Below are positions 8,656 through 17,083 of a stretch of DNA of 37,739 bases, in pieces (within the stretch, counting starts at the first letter, position 1; each line of letters starts with the position of its first letter). A program made the position numbers and the translations under genes. Under the pieces are notes generated by a model. The model was not told the DNA's origin. It worked only from the letters and a program-made list of their open reading frames with translations, and did no database searches. The DNA is from Nitrospirae bacterium JdFR-86 (GTDB taxonomy: Bacteria > Nitrospirota > Thermodesulfovibrionia > Thermodesulfovibrionales > JdFR-86): positions 1 to 37,739 of the forward strand of contig MTOV01000014.1 of NCBI GenBank assembly GCA_002011815.1, written 5' to 3'.

Positions 8656-9310
8656 TATAGAAACCATTGGCAGGGATATCGACAGCTTTGACGAAGCCTC
8701 ACGGGACTACCTTCTCAGATGGGCTGATACAGAAGAGGAGATACAGCAGGTAGAGGACAGTCTTTCGTTTTATCCCCTTACAGGCGAGATAATTGCCATA
8801 GGTCTTTTGAATCCTGATACGAACAAAGGGGTGGTGTATTTTCAGACGCCTGGAGCAGAACCAGCACTGCCTTTTGAGGAAGAAGGCATAAGGTTCGAGA
8901 CAGGCACTGAAAAAGAAATACTCGAAAAATTCTGGCAGACCATAAAGAGTTACGACGAGGTTGTAACGTTCAACGGAAGGGGTTTTGACTGCCCTTTTAT
9001 ACTCATCCGTTCGGCTGTCCACAAATTAAAGCCCACCAAAGAGCTTATGCCTAACAGATATAGCGATTCCCACATAGACCTGCTGGAAAGACTTACATTC
9101 TATGGTGCATTCCGCAGAAGATTCAGTCTTGACATGTGGTGCAAGACCTTCGGCATTCAGAGTCCTAAGACCGAATTTACCGGTTATGAAGTAAAAGAAC
9201 TGTTTAAAGAAGGCAGATACCTTGAGATTGCAAGATACTGCGTTGGCGACTTAAGGGCAACAAAAGAGCTTCTGAACTACTGGGAAAGTTATATAAAGTT
9301 TCGTCCCTGA
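8636..9310 (+). CDS. Predicted 3'-5' exonuclease, PolB exonuclease-like
   Basis: A 224-aa RNase H-fold nuclease of the DEDDy group. Seen: ILDIETIG (D7, E9; ExoI), VTFNGRGFDCPFI (ExoII) and ARYCVGDLRATKELL (ExoIII with the Tyr and Asp). The whole protein is only the exonuclease domain with no polymerase part, matching the family of stand-alone proteins related to the PolB exonuclease domain. It probably trims single-stranded DNA or RNA ends; the substrate is unproven. It starts inside the last 20 bases of ctpA, indicating translational coupling. Its stop faces the minus-strand HMA gene 22 bases away. Confidence 0.85.
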   Translation: MSRLILDIETIGRDIDSFDEASRDYLLRWADTEEEIQQVEDSLSFYPLTGEIIAIGLLNPDTNKGVVYFQTPGAEPALPFEEEGIRFETGTEKEILEKFWQTIKSYDEVVTFNGRGFDCPFILIRSAVHKLKPTKELMPNRYSDSHIDLLERLTFYGAFRRRFSLDMWCKTFGIQSPKTEFTGYEVKELFKEGRYLEIARYCVGDLRATKELLNYWESYIKFRP

Positions 9311-9331
9311 AACACGTTTTATGCCTGACGG

Positions 9332-9565
9332 TCAGCCCTCGATTATCTTTGTTTTAAATCCGAGCTTTCTTACAGTGTAGAAGACCTGTTTTTTGTCGAT
9401 TACCTCCGGGTCATACTGAATGCTTACCGTGCCGTCTGCAAAACTGACTGAGGCTTTTAGAATCCCGTCGGTATTGTTAAGGATGGTTTCCATATCCTGA
9501 GCACACCCTGTGCAGACAATGCCTTCAAGCTGAAGTTTCAGAAACGCGCCCTCTTTTTTGTCCAT
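9332..9565 (-). CDS. Heavy-metal-associated (HMA) domain protein
   Basis: A 77-aa single-domain protein with ferredoxin-like beta-alpha-beta-beta-alpha-beta pattern. The metal loop GIVCTGCAQDM gives a CxxC pair at C18 and C21, as in copper chaperones and the N-terminal domains of P1B ATPases. Likely binds Cu(I) or another soft metal in the cytosol. No copper ATPase or metal regulator is adjacent, so the partner is unknown. It lies between convergent genes; a Shine-Dalgarno is poor (AAAGG about 13 bases upstream). Confidence 0.85.
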   Translation of the reverse strand: MDKKEGAFLKLQLEGIVCTGCAQDMETILNNTDGILKASVSFADGTVSIQYDPEVIDKKQVFYTVRKLGFKTKIIEG

Positions 9566-9594
9566 GTTCGTAACTGCCTTTCAGTTTCAGGTAT

Positions 9595-9612
9595 AAAAAG
9601 GGACTATGTCCC
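9595..9612 (-). terminator. Terminator overlapping the transaldolase stop codon
   Basis: On the minus strand GGGAC-ATA-GTCCC is followed by TTTTT. The transaldolase stop codon TAG lies inside the hairpin, so termination would occur immediately after the gene. Same palindrome family as 238-250, with a compensating change in the fourth pair. Confidence 0.6.
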
Positions 9613-10257
9613 CCCTTTCGGAACTTTTTCCCAGTCTTTGAGGAATTTTTCTATTCCGATGTCTGTTAAAGGATGTCTGGTAAGCTGGGTTATTACTGAA
9701 TAAGGTATGGTGGCGACATGTGCGCCCATTTTAGCTGCCTCAAGCACATGAAGCGGATTACGGATGCTTGCTACTATGATTTCTGTCTTAAACATATAGT
9801 TTTCGTATATCTGGAGTATCTCGTCTATCAGAGCCAAACCCTGATGACTTATGTCATCGAGCCTTCCAACAAACGGGCTTACATAAGTAGCACCTGCCTT
9901 GGCAGCAAGAAGCGCCTGAGACGCAGAAAACACAAGAGTCACATTCGTCTTAATCCCAAGGGACGAAAGTTTTTTTACCGCTCTTAAGCCGTCCTCTGTC
10001 ATCGGTATCTTCACTACGATGTTTTCATGGATTGAAGAAAGCTCCTCTGCCTCCTTCACCATTCCTTCTGCATCCATGCTTACTGCCTCTGCACTGACAG
10101 GACCGTTTACAATACTGCATATCTCTTTAAGAAGTTCCACAGGCTCTCTGTTTTCCTTTGCAATGAGCGAAGGGTTCGTTGTCACGCCGTCAATGACTCC
10201 GAGTTCCCATGCACGCTTAATCTCCCCGACGTTTGCCGTGTCAATAAAAAACTTCAT
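9604..10257 (-). CDS. tal: Small transaldolase (TalC/MipB/FSA type)
   Basis: A 217-aa enzyme of the short transaldolase/fructose-6-phosphate aldolase group. The Schiff-base lysine is K83 in VVKIPMT, the usual position for the group. Other family motifs are [13 protein letters not shown] at the start, [32 protein letters not shown] and SPFVGRLDD. It moves a dihydroxyacetone unit between sugar phosphates in the nonoxidative pentose phosphate pathway. Sequence alone does not fully separate transaldolase from aldolase activity. Start is preceded by GAGGTGG; a terminator covers the stop. Single-gene transcript. Confidence 0.93.
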   Translation of the reverse strand: MKFFIDTANVGEIKRAWELGVIDGVTTNPSLIAKENREPVELLKEICSIVNGPVSAEAVSMDAEGMVKEAEELSSIHENIVVKIPMTEDGLRAVKKLSSLGIKTNVTLVFSASQALLAAKAGATYVSPFVGRLDDISHQGLALIDEILQIYENYMFKTEIIVASIRNPLHVLEAAKMGAHVATIPYSVITQLTRHPLTDIGIEKFLKDWEKVPKGGT

Positions 10258-10318
10258 AATGCCACCTCTCTTATTTTTAAGGTTGCCCCTTTATACGGTT
10301 ATCAATTATAGCAGGAAT

Positions 10319-11479
10319 TCACTTAAAGTTAGAGTGCTGATGCCCGGCGGCTTCTGCTGCCTCGGCAATGAGTTCTATTATATGCATCACGTTTTTGTGC
10401 TGTCTTTTCAGCTGGAGTATGCATCCGGGGCAGGAGGTCACCAGTGTATCCGCCTTCTGGTATTCATTAAGGTTTTTCAGCAAGCCAGAGGATATTTCTT
10501 TGTGGGAGAGACTGAGGCTGAAGCCGCAACAGCCTGCCTCCTCCGGCTCGATTCCCTTGATGCCGAGCTGTCTGAGAATTTCTCTTGGTTGTTCTTTTAT
10601 TCCGAGTCCGTAATACAGGTGGCAGGGGTCGTGGTAGATTACGTTTTTATAGTGCGTGACAGCAGGAACTGCAAGCTTGTCCAGAAGAAACTCTGATATG
10701 TCCATTGTGTTTTCAAGCCCCTGTCCTATAAGTCTTGGGTAGTGTTTTTTTATAGTAAGGGTGCATGTCGGGCAGAGACTTAAGACTGCTTCTGTGTGGA
10801 GCTTCCCAAAGACCTCGATGTTTTTTCTTGCAAGCTCTGCTGTTTCCTGCTCAAGTCCGAGCGTCCTTAAGGGTGCGCCACAGCAGACCTCTCCCGGGGG
10901 AAGCACAACCTCATAGCCTGCCCTGAGGAGCACTTTTATCAGCAATTCCCCAAGGCGTGGAAAAAGAAAATTCACACTGCATCCGGTAAACAGTGCTACT
11001 CTGCCTCTGGTTTTCTTCGGCTTGAATATCCATTGTTCGTTCTTCAGAGGCTCTTCAGGCAGTTGTATCTCAAAGGGCAGTGTTCCTTTTTTATGAAGAT
11101 AAAGAAGGAAGGGTCTCAGGAGTTTGACTGCCCTGAAACTCAAGAGGGGTCTTTTAACAGAGAACTTTGCGACTGCCCTCAGGTATCGTCTTTGTCTGTC
11201 GGATGACCTTAAATGGTTTCTTCCGTAGTATATGGCTTCTGTTATATTCACGCCGGTGGGGCATGAGCTTTCGCAGATGCCGCACAGGGTGCAACTGAAG
11301 AGTCTGTCATTAAGAGCAGGAGTGGGTTTTAGCTGTCCCTGATAAAGCCCGTAAAGGAGCATGAGTCTTCCCCGTGCAGTCATCGGCTCGACATTGTCAT
11401 GATTGTAAGTGGGGCAGAAGGCTTTACAGCTTCCGCACCGCACGCATTTAAGCAGGTCGTTCAGGGTATGCTCTTTCAT
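10319..11479 (-). CDS. Iron-sulfur oxidoreductase subunit, GlcF-like
   Basis: A 386-aa protein with two 4Fe-4S motifs near the N-terminus (CVRCGSCKAFCPTY at about 12-25, then CTLCGICESSCPTG) and two CCG domains: CSVNFLFPRLG...CCGAPL and DPCHLYYGLGI...GCCGFSLS. This layout is that of GlcF, the Fe-S subunit of glycolate oxidase, and of related lactate or heterodisulfide-type electron carriers. No FAD-binding GlcD partner is adjacent, so the donor is unknown. Its start overlaps the stop of larE by four bases (ATGA), linking it to LarE. GlcF is the closest match but I would not assign the symbol. Confidence 0.85.
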   Translation of the reverse strand: MKEHTLNDLLKCVRCGSCKAFCPTYNHDNVEPMTARGRLMLLYGLYQGQLKPTPALNDRLFSCTLCGICESSCPTGVNITEAIYYGRNHLRSSDRQRRYLRAVAKFSVKRPLLSFRAVKLLRPFLLYLHKKGTLPFEIQLPEEPLKNEQWIFKPKKTRGRVALFTGCSVNFLFPRLGELLIKVLLRAGYEVVLPPGEVCCGAPLRTLGLEQETAELARKNIEVFGKLHTEAVLSLCPTCTLTIKKHYPRLIGQGLENTMDISEFLLDKLAVPAVTHYKNVIYHDPCHLYYGLGIKEQPREILRQLGIKGIEPEEAGCCGFSLSLSHKEISSGLLKNLNEYQKADTLVTSCPGCILQLKRQHKNVMHIIELIAEAAEAAGHQHSNFK

Positions 11480-12270
11480 CTTAGAAGCCTGTTCATGCTT
11501 CCGGATGTAAGCCCCTCAAGGTCAAGACTTACGAACTTATATCCAAGCTGTTTAAACTCTTCGATGACTTTTTCCCTTATCTTTAAGATGTCGGGAATGC
11601 GGGATTCAGACACCTCGATTCTTGCTATTTCTCCGTGGTCTCTCACTCTGAGTTCGGAAAACCCCATTGCTCTTAAGAGCTTCTCGGCACTGGCAACCCT
11701 GTTTAATGCCTCCTTTGTTATTCTCATGCCGTAGGGGAATCTTGTCGAAAGGCATGGTGAGGCAGGCTTGTTCCATGTGGGCAGTCCGAGTGCTTTTGAT
11801 GCATCTCTTATATCCTGTTTTGTAAATCCGGTTTCCATGAGCGGGCTTCTTACGCCGTGCTTTTTTGCGGCTTGTCTTCCAGGGCGGAAGTCGTCTTTGT
11901 CGTCGAGGTTGCTTCCATCCAGCACATATTTGAAGCCTTCGGCTTTTGCAATCGCCTTTAGTTCTTTAAACAGTTCGTCCTTGCAGTAAAAGCACCTGTC
12001 AGGCGGGTTGTTTACGAAGTTTTCGTTCTGAAGCTCAGAAGTCCTGATGATTCTGTGTTCGATGCCGATTTCCTTAGCCATGCGCTTTGCGTCATTAAGG
12101 TCGTGTTCAGGGGTCGTCTCGGAATGTGAAGTCACTGCAGTTGCCCTTATGCCGGAAAGCTTTACCGCCTTAAGCAGAAAGGTGCTGTCAAGCCCGCCTG
12201 AGTAAGCAAGCAGAGCACTTTCCATTCCTTTAAGAGTTTCAATGAGATTATCTAATTTTTCCCTGAACAT
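11476..12270 (-). CDS. larE: Sacrificial sulfur transferase LarE
   Basis: A 264-aa PP-loop ATPase. SGGLDS at 24-29 is the pyrophosphatase loop; CFYC at 93-96 and the conserved PASPCLSTRFPYG with C173 match the LarE family, in which this cysteine donates its sulfur to the nickel-pincer cofactor precursor. The family product serves lactate racemase LarA and its relatives. LarA, LarB and LarC are not in this window, and the neighbour is a GlcF-like Fe-S protein, hinting at a hydroxy-acid context. Start has GAAGGG just upstream. Confidence 0.88.
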   Translation of the reverse strand: MFREKLDNLIETLKGMESALLAYSGGLDSTFLLKAVKLSGIRATAVTSHSETTPEHDLNDAKRMAKEIGIEHRIIRTSELQNENFVNNPPDRCFYCKDELFKELKAIAKAEGFKYVLDGSNLDDKDDFRPGRQAAKKHGVRSPLMETGFTKQDIRDASKALGLPTWNKPASPCLSTRFPYGMRITKEALNRVASAEKLLRAMGFSELRVRDHGEIARIEVSESRIPDILKIREKVIEEFKQLGYKFVSLDLEGLTSGSMNRLLR

Positions 12271-12364
12271 AAACCCTTCTTTAATAATATTTGATTTTAG
12301 ACCGAAAAGTAAAAAGATGCTTTAAAGTGCTGAAAATTGCCTTTCACTAACCCCAAAAATCCTC

Positions 12365-12393
12365 TTGAATACCCCGTTATTTCGTGATAGTCT
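12365..12393 (+). promoter_or_regulatory. Probable promoter of the ferritin-like gene
   Basis: TTGAAT and TAGTCT are separated by 17 bases, a reasonable sigma-70-type pair, about 40 bases before the start codon at 12,432. Confidence 0.35.
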
Positions 12394-12404
12394 TTTCCTA
12401 AACC

Positions 12405-12417
12405 TTGTTATTAACAA
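12405..12417. promoter_or_regulatory. Perfect 13-bp palindrome before the ferritin-like gene
   Basis: TTGTTA-T-TAACAA is a perfect palindrome lying between the predicted promoter and the Shine-Dalgarno AAAGGAGG. Its place suggests an operator or an mRNA hairpin affecting initiation. No matching regulator is identified, and it does not look like a classical Fur box. Confidence 0.3.
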
Positions 12418-12431
12418 AAGGAGGATTTCAT

Positions 12432-12851
12432 ATGGCAAGCAAGAAGCTTCTGGATATGCTTAATGATGCGATTGCAAGGGAGATTGCCGTCAGCATTCAA
12501 TATATGTGGCAGCATATAATGGTAAAGGGCATTGCCGCAGAGACGGTAGGCGGGGTCTTCAGAACAATTGCACTTGCCGAGATGCTTCATGCCGAACTGA
12601 TAGCCGAAAGGCTCGACTACCTCGGCGGAGTCCCTACGACAAAGCCTGCGACAATAGAAGTCGGCGGCTCTGACGCTGCTAAGATGCTAAAGCTCGATGT
12701 AAAAGCCGAAGAAGAGGCAATCGACATGTATAAGAAGATTATAAAACTCGCAGATAAAGAAGGTGATTCAACTACAAGAAAACTCTTCGAACAGATACTT
12801 GCTGAGGAGGAAGACCACCACAATACCTTTTCTACACTTCTTGGAAAATAA
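12432..12851 (+). CDS. Ferritin-like diiron protein (bacterioferritin/Dps-like)
   Basis: A 139-aa four-helix-bundle protein. Candidate diiron ligands are E17, E50 and H53 (LAEMLHAE), E94 or E95 (AEEEAIDMY), and E126 with H129 (AEEEDHH), giving two ExxH-type sites as in the ferritin-like superfamily. It probably oxidises and stores iron or removes peroxide. It is shorter than usual bacterioferritin (about 155-160 aa), and I cannot identify a heme-ligating methionine. The start is ATG 12,432 after AAAGGAGG; an upstream in-frame start would precede the ribosome site. Convergent with hemW, 6 bases apart. Confidence 0.85.
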   Translation: MASKKLLDMLNDAIAREIAVSIQYMWQHIMVKGIAAETVGGVFRTIALAEMLHAELIAERLDYLGGVPTTKPATIEVGGSDAAKMLKLDVKAEEEAIDMYKKIIKLADKEGDSTTRKLFEQILAEEEDHHNTFSTLLGK

Positions 12852-12857
12852 ATGCCT

Positions 12858-13976
12858 TTAGAGCGAAAGAGCTTTAAAAAGCCTTACAATTACCTGATTG
12901 GATACCAGAATCCCTTTTCTGGTGAGCTTGAGGTAATCACCCTCAAGCTCCATCAACCCTTCACTGATTAACTCCTTTGAAGCTTCTGCCAGTCTTTCCT
13001 TAAGGTCTCCGGCTTGCCTTGTGTTTATCCCGGCAGCCGTTCTTAAGCCTAAGAATATAAATTCTTTTGTTGCATCCTCAGGTGAGACCTTCTGGCTTTC
13101 CTCAACAGGAAGAATGCCATTGGATGAAAGCTCTATATATTTAAGGATGTCCTCGGTGTTTTTTTGTCTTTTGCCGTTTGCAAAAGAATGAGCGCCTGCT
13201 CCTGCTCCGATATACTCTCCTCTTTGCCAGTAATTAAGGTTGTGCCTGCACTCGCAGCCGGAAAGCGCATAGTTTGAGATTTCGTAATGCCTGTAGCCTC
13301 TGCTGGTAAGGGTATCTATGGCTAAGTTAAACATCTCCACAATTTCATCTTCGGATGGAAGCGCAAGCAGGTTGCTTTTAATCGCCTGATAAAGAGGCGT
13401 GCTTTTTTCAGGCGTAAGTTCGTATGCAGAGATGTGCTTTGGGCTCAGGTCTAAAGCCGTTAAGAGGGATGCCTGCCAGCGTTTAAGCGTTCCATGAGGT
13501 ATGCCGTAGATAAGGTCAAGGGAGATGTTTTCAAACCCTGAATTTTTTGCCGTTTCCACTGCTTTTACTGCCTCCTCAGATGTGTGCGTTCTGCCAAGGG
13601 CAGCAAGCTCTTTGTCATTAAAAGACTGCACGCCGATGCTCAGACGGTTTGCACCTGCTGAACGCAGGGCTTCTGTTTTTTCAGCACTTAGTGTTCCGGG
13701 GTTTGCCTCAATTGTAATCTCTATATCAGGATGGAGCTCAAAGCACTCTTTAAGGGTTTTGAAAATCTCAGTTAAAGATTTTGCTGAAAGCACGGTGGGT
13801 GTCCCGCCGCCGATGTAGATTGTCTTCAGTCTGTGCCCTGCCTTTAGATGAAGCTCTTTTGTCAGTGCCTCTGTATATTTTTCTGCAAGTGCTTTGTCAA
13901 AAGGCACGGAAAGGAAATCGCAGTAGATGCATTTTTTCAGGCAGAACGGGATGTGGATGTAAAGACATTCAGGCAT
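12858..13976 (-). CDS. hemW: HemW-type radical SAM heme chaperone
   Basis: A 372-aa radical SAM protein, once annotated as an oxygen-independent coproporphyrinogen oxidase. The CxxxCxxC cluster site is C12-C16-C19 (FCLKKCIYCDF), followed by the glycine-rich IYIGGGTPTVLS. It has the single-domain HemN-like C-terminal half and lacks the N-terminal extension of true HemN, which favours HemW, a heme-binding chaperone. The start ATG has no Shine-Dalgarno; TAAAAT 7 bases upstream on the same strand suggests near-leaderless transcription. It is divergent from mazG, sharing a 39-bp control region. Confidence 0.9.
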   Translation of the reverse strand: MPECLYIHIPFCLKKCIYCDFLSVPFDKALAEKYTEALTKELHLKAGHRLKTIYIGGGTPTVLSAKSLTEIFKTLKECFELHPDIEITIEANPGTLSAEKTEALRSAGANRLSIGVQSFNDKELAALGRTHTSEEAVKAVETAKNSGFENISLDLIYGIPHGTLKRWQASLLTALDLSPKHISAYELTPEKSTPLYQAIKSNLLALPSEDEIVEMFNLAIDTLTSRGYRHYEISNYALSGCECRHNLNYWQRGEYIGAGAGAHSFANGKRQKNTEDILKYIELSSNGILPVEESQKVSPEDATKEFIFLGLRTAAGINTRQAGDLKERLAEASKELISEGLMELEGDYLKLTRKGILVSNQVIVRLFKALSL

Positions 13977-14015
13977 AAGTTTATTTTACACGGGATATTC
14001 GTTTATGATAAACAA

Positions 14016-14795
14016 ATGGGGCTTGATGAACTCATAAAGATTATGGATGCCTTAAGGGAAGGCTGTCCGTGGGACAGAAAGCAGACGAGGCAGTCGCTTA
14101 AGCCTTTTCTCGTTGAGGAGACATACGAACTTCTGGAGGCAATCGAGGAAGACAATCCCGAGAAGATAAAAGAGGAGCTTGGAGACCTCCTGTTTCAGAT
14201 AGTCTTTCACAGCCGGATAGCAAAGGAAAGAGGCGAATTCGATATGTCTGATGTGATAACAAATATCAGCAAGAAAATGATCTCAAGGCATCCTCATGTT
14301 TTTGGCGAGGAGAAATACAACACTCCTGAAGAAGTCATCTCTCACTGGGAGGAGCAAAAAAAACGGGAGGGAAAGCTCAGAAAGTCCCTGCTTGAGGGCG
14401 TGCCCAAGACTATGCCTTCGCTCCTGAGGGCGCACAGGCTTCAGGACAGGGCTGCAAAAGTAGGCTTCGACTGGGAAAAAACCGAAGATGTCCTTGAAAA
14501 ACTCGACGAAGAACTGAAAGAATTTAAAAAAGCGCTTAAGAGGAAGAACCAGGATGAAATAGAAGACGAGCTCGGCGATATATTCTTTGTGCTTGTTAAT
14601 GTCTCTCGTTTTGTAGGCGTCAATCCAGAAGACGCCTTGAGAAAAACTATAAGTAAATTTATTTCAAGATTCCGGCATATAGAAATGGTTGCTGCTGAAA
14701 AAGGCGTTAAGCTTTCGGAGATGACACTTAAGGAAATGGACAGCCTGTGGGAGGAAGCGAAAAAACAGGAGTTGAAAATTGAGAAACGGAACTAA
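14016..14795 (+). CDS. mazG: Nucleoside triphosphate pyrophosphohydrolase MazG
   Basis: A 260-aa all-helical enzyme with two MazG modules. The first carries CPWDRKQTRQSLKPFLVEE and EELGDLLFQIVFHSR; the second DELKEF-type helix then EDELGDIFFVLVNVSRF. The EExxE and ExxD acidic motifs that bind Mg-NTP are present in both. It hydrolyses NTPs, probably house-cleaning or reducing ppGpp by draining nucleotides. I chose ATG 14,016 because family homology starts there; an open frame upstream runs into hemW. TATGAT ends 6 bases before the ATG and there is no Shine-Dalgarno, so a leaderless start is plausible. Confidence 0.92.
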   Translation: MGLDELIKIMDALREGCPWDRKQTRQSLKPFLVEETYELLEAIEEDNPEKIKEELGDLLFQIVFHSRIAKERGEFDMSDVITNISKKMISRHPHVFGEEKYNTPEEVISHWEEQKKREGKLRKSLLEGVPKTMPSLLRAHRLQDRAAKVGFDWEKTEDVLEKLDEELKEFKKALKRKNQDEIEDELGDIFFVLVNVSRFVGVNPEDALRKTISKFISRFRHIEMVAAEKGVKLSEMTLKEMDSLWEEAKKQELKIEKRN

Positions 14796-14799
14796 CCTG

Positions 14800-15306
14800 A
14801 TGAGAAACCATGCACTCTGGATTATGCCTTCAGGAGATGTCTATGAAAGGCTGAGCGGTTTAATCCGCAAGCTGGCTGAAGAATATTCCACACCGGTGTT
14901 TGAACCCCATATCACCCTTGCCGGAGGACTGATAGGCGACGGGGAAGATGTGATATCAAAGACCTCACAGCTTGCATCTTTGATTAAACCTTATGAGGTC
15001 ATGCTTACAACGGTTGAATATCTTGATGAATACTTCAAATGTCTTTTTATCAAGGTGGAAGAGACAGCCGGAATAATGAATGCTCACCTGCAGGCGAAAA
15101 AAGTGTTTGCTCTGCCACATGACACAAAATACATGCCCCATCTGAGCCTGATGTATGGCTCTCTCACACCGGAGAAAAAAGAAGAAATCATCAAAGAAAC
15201 AGGCAAGCGGTTTGATATGAGTTTTGAGGTCAAAAGCCTTCATCTTTACTGTGTGGAGGGAGAACCCGAGGCATGGCACAGAGTGAAAGAGTTCTCTTTG
15301 GAATAA
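14800..15306 (+). CDS. 2H phosphodiesterase (cyclic phosphodiesterase / 2'-5' RNA ligase-like)
   Basis: A 168-aa protein of the 2H superfamily with two H-x-T/S-L motifs, HITL (H37) and HLSL (H114), that form the active site for cyclic-phosphate or 2'-5' phosphodiester hydrolysis. The pattern HALWIMPSGD near the start and KVFALPHDTKYMPHLSLMYG resemble plant and yeast cyclic phosphodiesterase-like proteins more than bacterial ThpR. A TTG at 14,779, with AGGAG 7 bases before it, is an alternative start inside the mazG end and would add seven residues. Tight coupling to mazG suggests nucleotide or RNA housekeeping. Confidence 0.8.
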   Translation: MRNHALWIMPSGDVYERLSGLIRKLAEEYSTPVFEPHITLAGGLIGDGEDVISKTSQLASLIKPYEVMLTTVEYLDEYFKCLFIKVEETAGIMNAHLQAKKVFALPHDTKYMPHLSLMYGSLTPEKKEEIIKETGKRFDMSFEVKSLHLYCVEGEPEAWHRVKEFSLE

Positions 15307-15400
15307 ATTCTCTTCAAAGGCCGGTATTTCCTGTAGGCAGTCCCTTAAATAGTTGTTATAATGAGATTGACTACACTATAGCGTATATTAAAAGGTTTAT

Positions 15401-17083
15401 ATGACTCTAAAGCAGTCACTGGAGAATATATTTAAGACCAAGTTTCTGAGAACTGTTCTGTTCGTGTCTCTTGTCTCGGTTATAATGCTCCCTGTGTATA
15501 TTATCTTTTTTGTATATCCTTCATTTACAGAGTTGCTGGCGGAGAGCGCTGAAAATGACGCTATACGTGCAGCAACGCATCTGAAGGATATGCATATATC
15601 AACCGAGACCGCACTGACTAAAGATTCCCTGTCGCCTGACTTTTCAGAGATGGTCGAAGATGTGATGAAGGATTTTAAACTCATGAAGCTGAAGGTCTTT
15701 GCGCCTTCAGGCGAGATAATTTACTCCACCGACCCTGAGGACATAGGGAAGGTGAACAAGAAATGGTATTTTCACCAGATCGTAGCCAAAGGCAAATCTT
15801 ACGCAAAGCTGGTGCGGAAGGATACGCTGTCTCTTGAAGGGCAGATGGTAACTGCTGATGTCGTGGAGACGTATGTACCGATAATGGTAGACGGCGAGTT
15901 TGTTGGAGCGTTTGAGATTTACTATGACATTACCGTTACAAAAGAAAAGCTTAACAGACTGCTGTCGAGGTCTTATTTCATTCTTTTTGCAGTGGCATTT
16001 GTCCTTCTGGTGGCTGTTGTCGCAAGCTCGTTCAAGGCAGGCAGAAGCATTGCCGAGCGCAGGCAGGCGGAAAAACAGGTCGTCAAACAGAACGTAGAGC
16101 TTGCAGAGTTAAACTCTGAGCTTTCAGTGCTTTACACGATTTCTTCGGCTATAAGCCGCACGCTCGATATAGACGAACTCTTCTCCATTATTTTGGATAC
16201 CATTACCAGCCGTGAGATATTCAAGGTCGAGCGCAAGGGCGGGATATTTATTGTCGAGGGTGAGAGAATGCACCTTGTGTTTCAGCTTGGTCTTACGGAA
16301 ACTTTTGTGAAGGCTCACGACAATATGAAGGTCGGCGACTGCCTCTGCGGACTTGCCGCAAAAACAGGGGAGGTAATCATTTCGACAGATTCCAATAAAG
16401 ACGACCGTCATACCATAAGATATCCGGGGATTGCTCCGCACGGGCACATAATCGTGCCTCTTAAGGCAATGAACAAGCTCGTAGGAGTGCTGTATCTTTA
16501 TCTTCCGGCTGACACCGAGGTTGATGAACGTGTGCAGAATATGCTCCGTTCCATAGGAAATCAGATCGGCATTGCGATTGAAAATGCAAGGCTTTATAAG
16601 AAGACAAAAGAACTGTCACTGCATGACCCGCTTACAGGGCTTGCCAACAGACGCCTGATGTACATCGAGCTTGAAAGAAGCTTTGCAAAGGCAAAGCGGT
16701 ATGAAACCCCGCTTTCAGTCATCATGCTCGATATAGACTATTTCAAGAAGTATAATGACACATACGGTCATGCCGCAGGAGATAAACTGCTTAAGGACAT
16801 CGCAGAGATAGTCCAGCAGAGCGTGAGAAAAGCAGACCTTGTCGCCAGATACGGCGGGGAAGAATTCTTTATCCTGCTTCCTGAGACAAGACTCACAGAG
16901 GCTTATGCAGCAGCCGAAAGAATAAGAAGAGCAGTTGAAAGAAGAACAGAAGTCACTATTAGTCTCGGTGTTTCCTCTTACCGGCAGGATATGCAGATAA
17001 AGGAAGACCTTATAAAAAAGGCTGACGAGGCTTTGTATCAGGCTAAGGAAAGAGGGAGAAACCGGGTGGAACTTAGTGCTTAA
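15401..17083 (+). CDS. Membrane sensor diguanylate cyclase (periplasmic sensor-GAF-GGDEF)
   Basis: A 560-aa c-di-GMP synthase. TM1 about 17-38 and TM2 about 192-210 bracket a periplasmic Cache-like sensor of about 150 residues (with IYSTDPEDIGKVNKKW). A short coiled linker (about 215-245), a GAF domain (about 250-395, with GDCLCGLAAKTGE) and a GGDEF domain (about 405-560) follow. GGEEF is at 485-489 with an RKAD inhibitory-site motif at 476-479, five residues upstream. It likely senses an external ligand plus a cytosolic cue through GAF. TATAAT near 15,356 may belong to its promoter. Its stop overlaps the convergent ABC ATPase gene by four bases. Confidence 0.93.
   Translation: MTLKQSLENIFKTKFLRTVLFVSLVSVIMLPVYIIFFVYPSFTELLAESAENDAIRAATHLKDMHISTETALTKDSLSPDFSEMVEDVMKDFKLMKLKVFAPSGEIIYSTDPEDIGKVNKKWYFHQIVAKGKSYAKLVRKDTLSLEGQMVTADVVETYVPIMVDGEFVGAFEIYYDITVTKEKLNRLLSRSYFILFAVAFVLLVAVVASSFKAGRSIAERRQAEKQVVKQNVELAELNSELSVLYTISSAISRTLDIDELFSIILDTITSREIFKVERKGGIFIVEGERMHLVFQLGLTETFVKAHDNMKVGDCLCGLAAKTGEVIISTDSNKDDRHTIRYPGIAPHGHIIVPLKAMNKLVGVLYLYLPADTEVDERVQNMLRSIGNQIGIAIENARLYKKTKELSLHDPLTGLANRRLMYIELERSFAKAKRYETPLSVIMLDIDYFKKYNDTYGHAAGDKLLKDIAEIVQQSVRKADLVARYGGEEFFILLPETRLTEAYAAAERIRRAVERRTEVTISLGVSSYRQDMQIKEDLIKKADEALYQAKERGRNRVELSA

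Noticed and set aside
12858-13976. Oxygen-independent coproporphyrinogen III oxidase HemN
   Set aside because: The N-terminal extension of true HemN is absent; the short form with C12-C16-C19 fits HemW.
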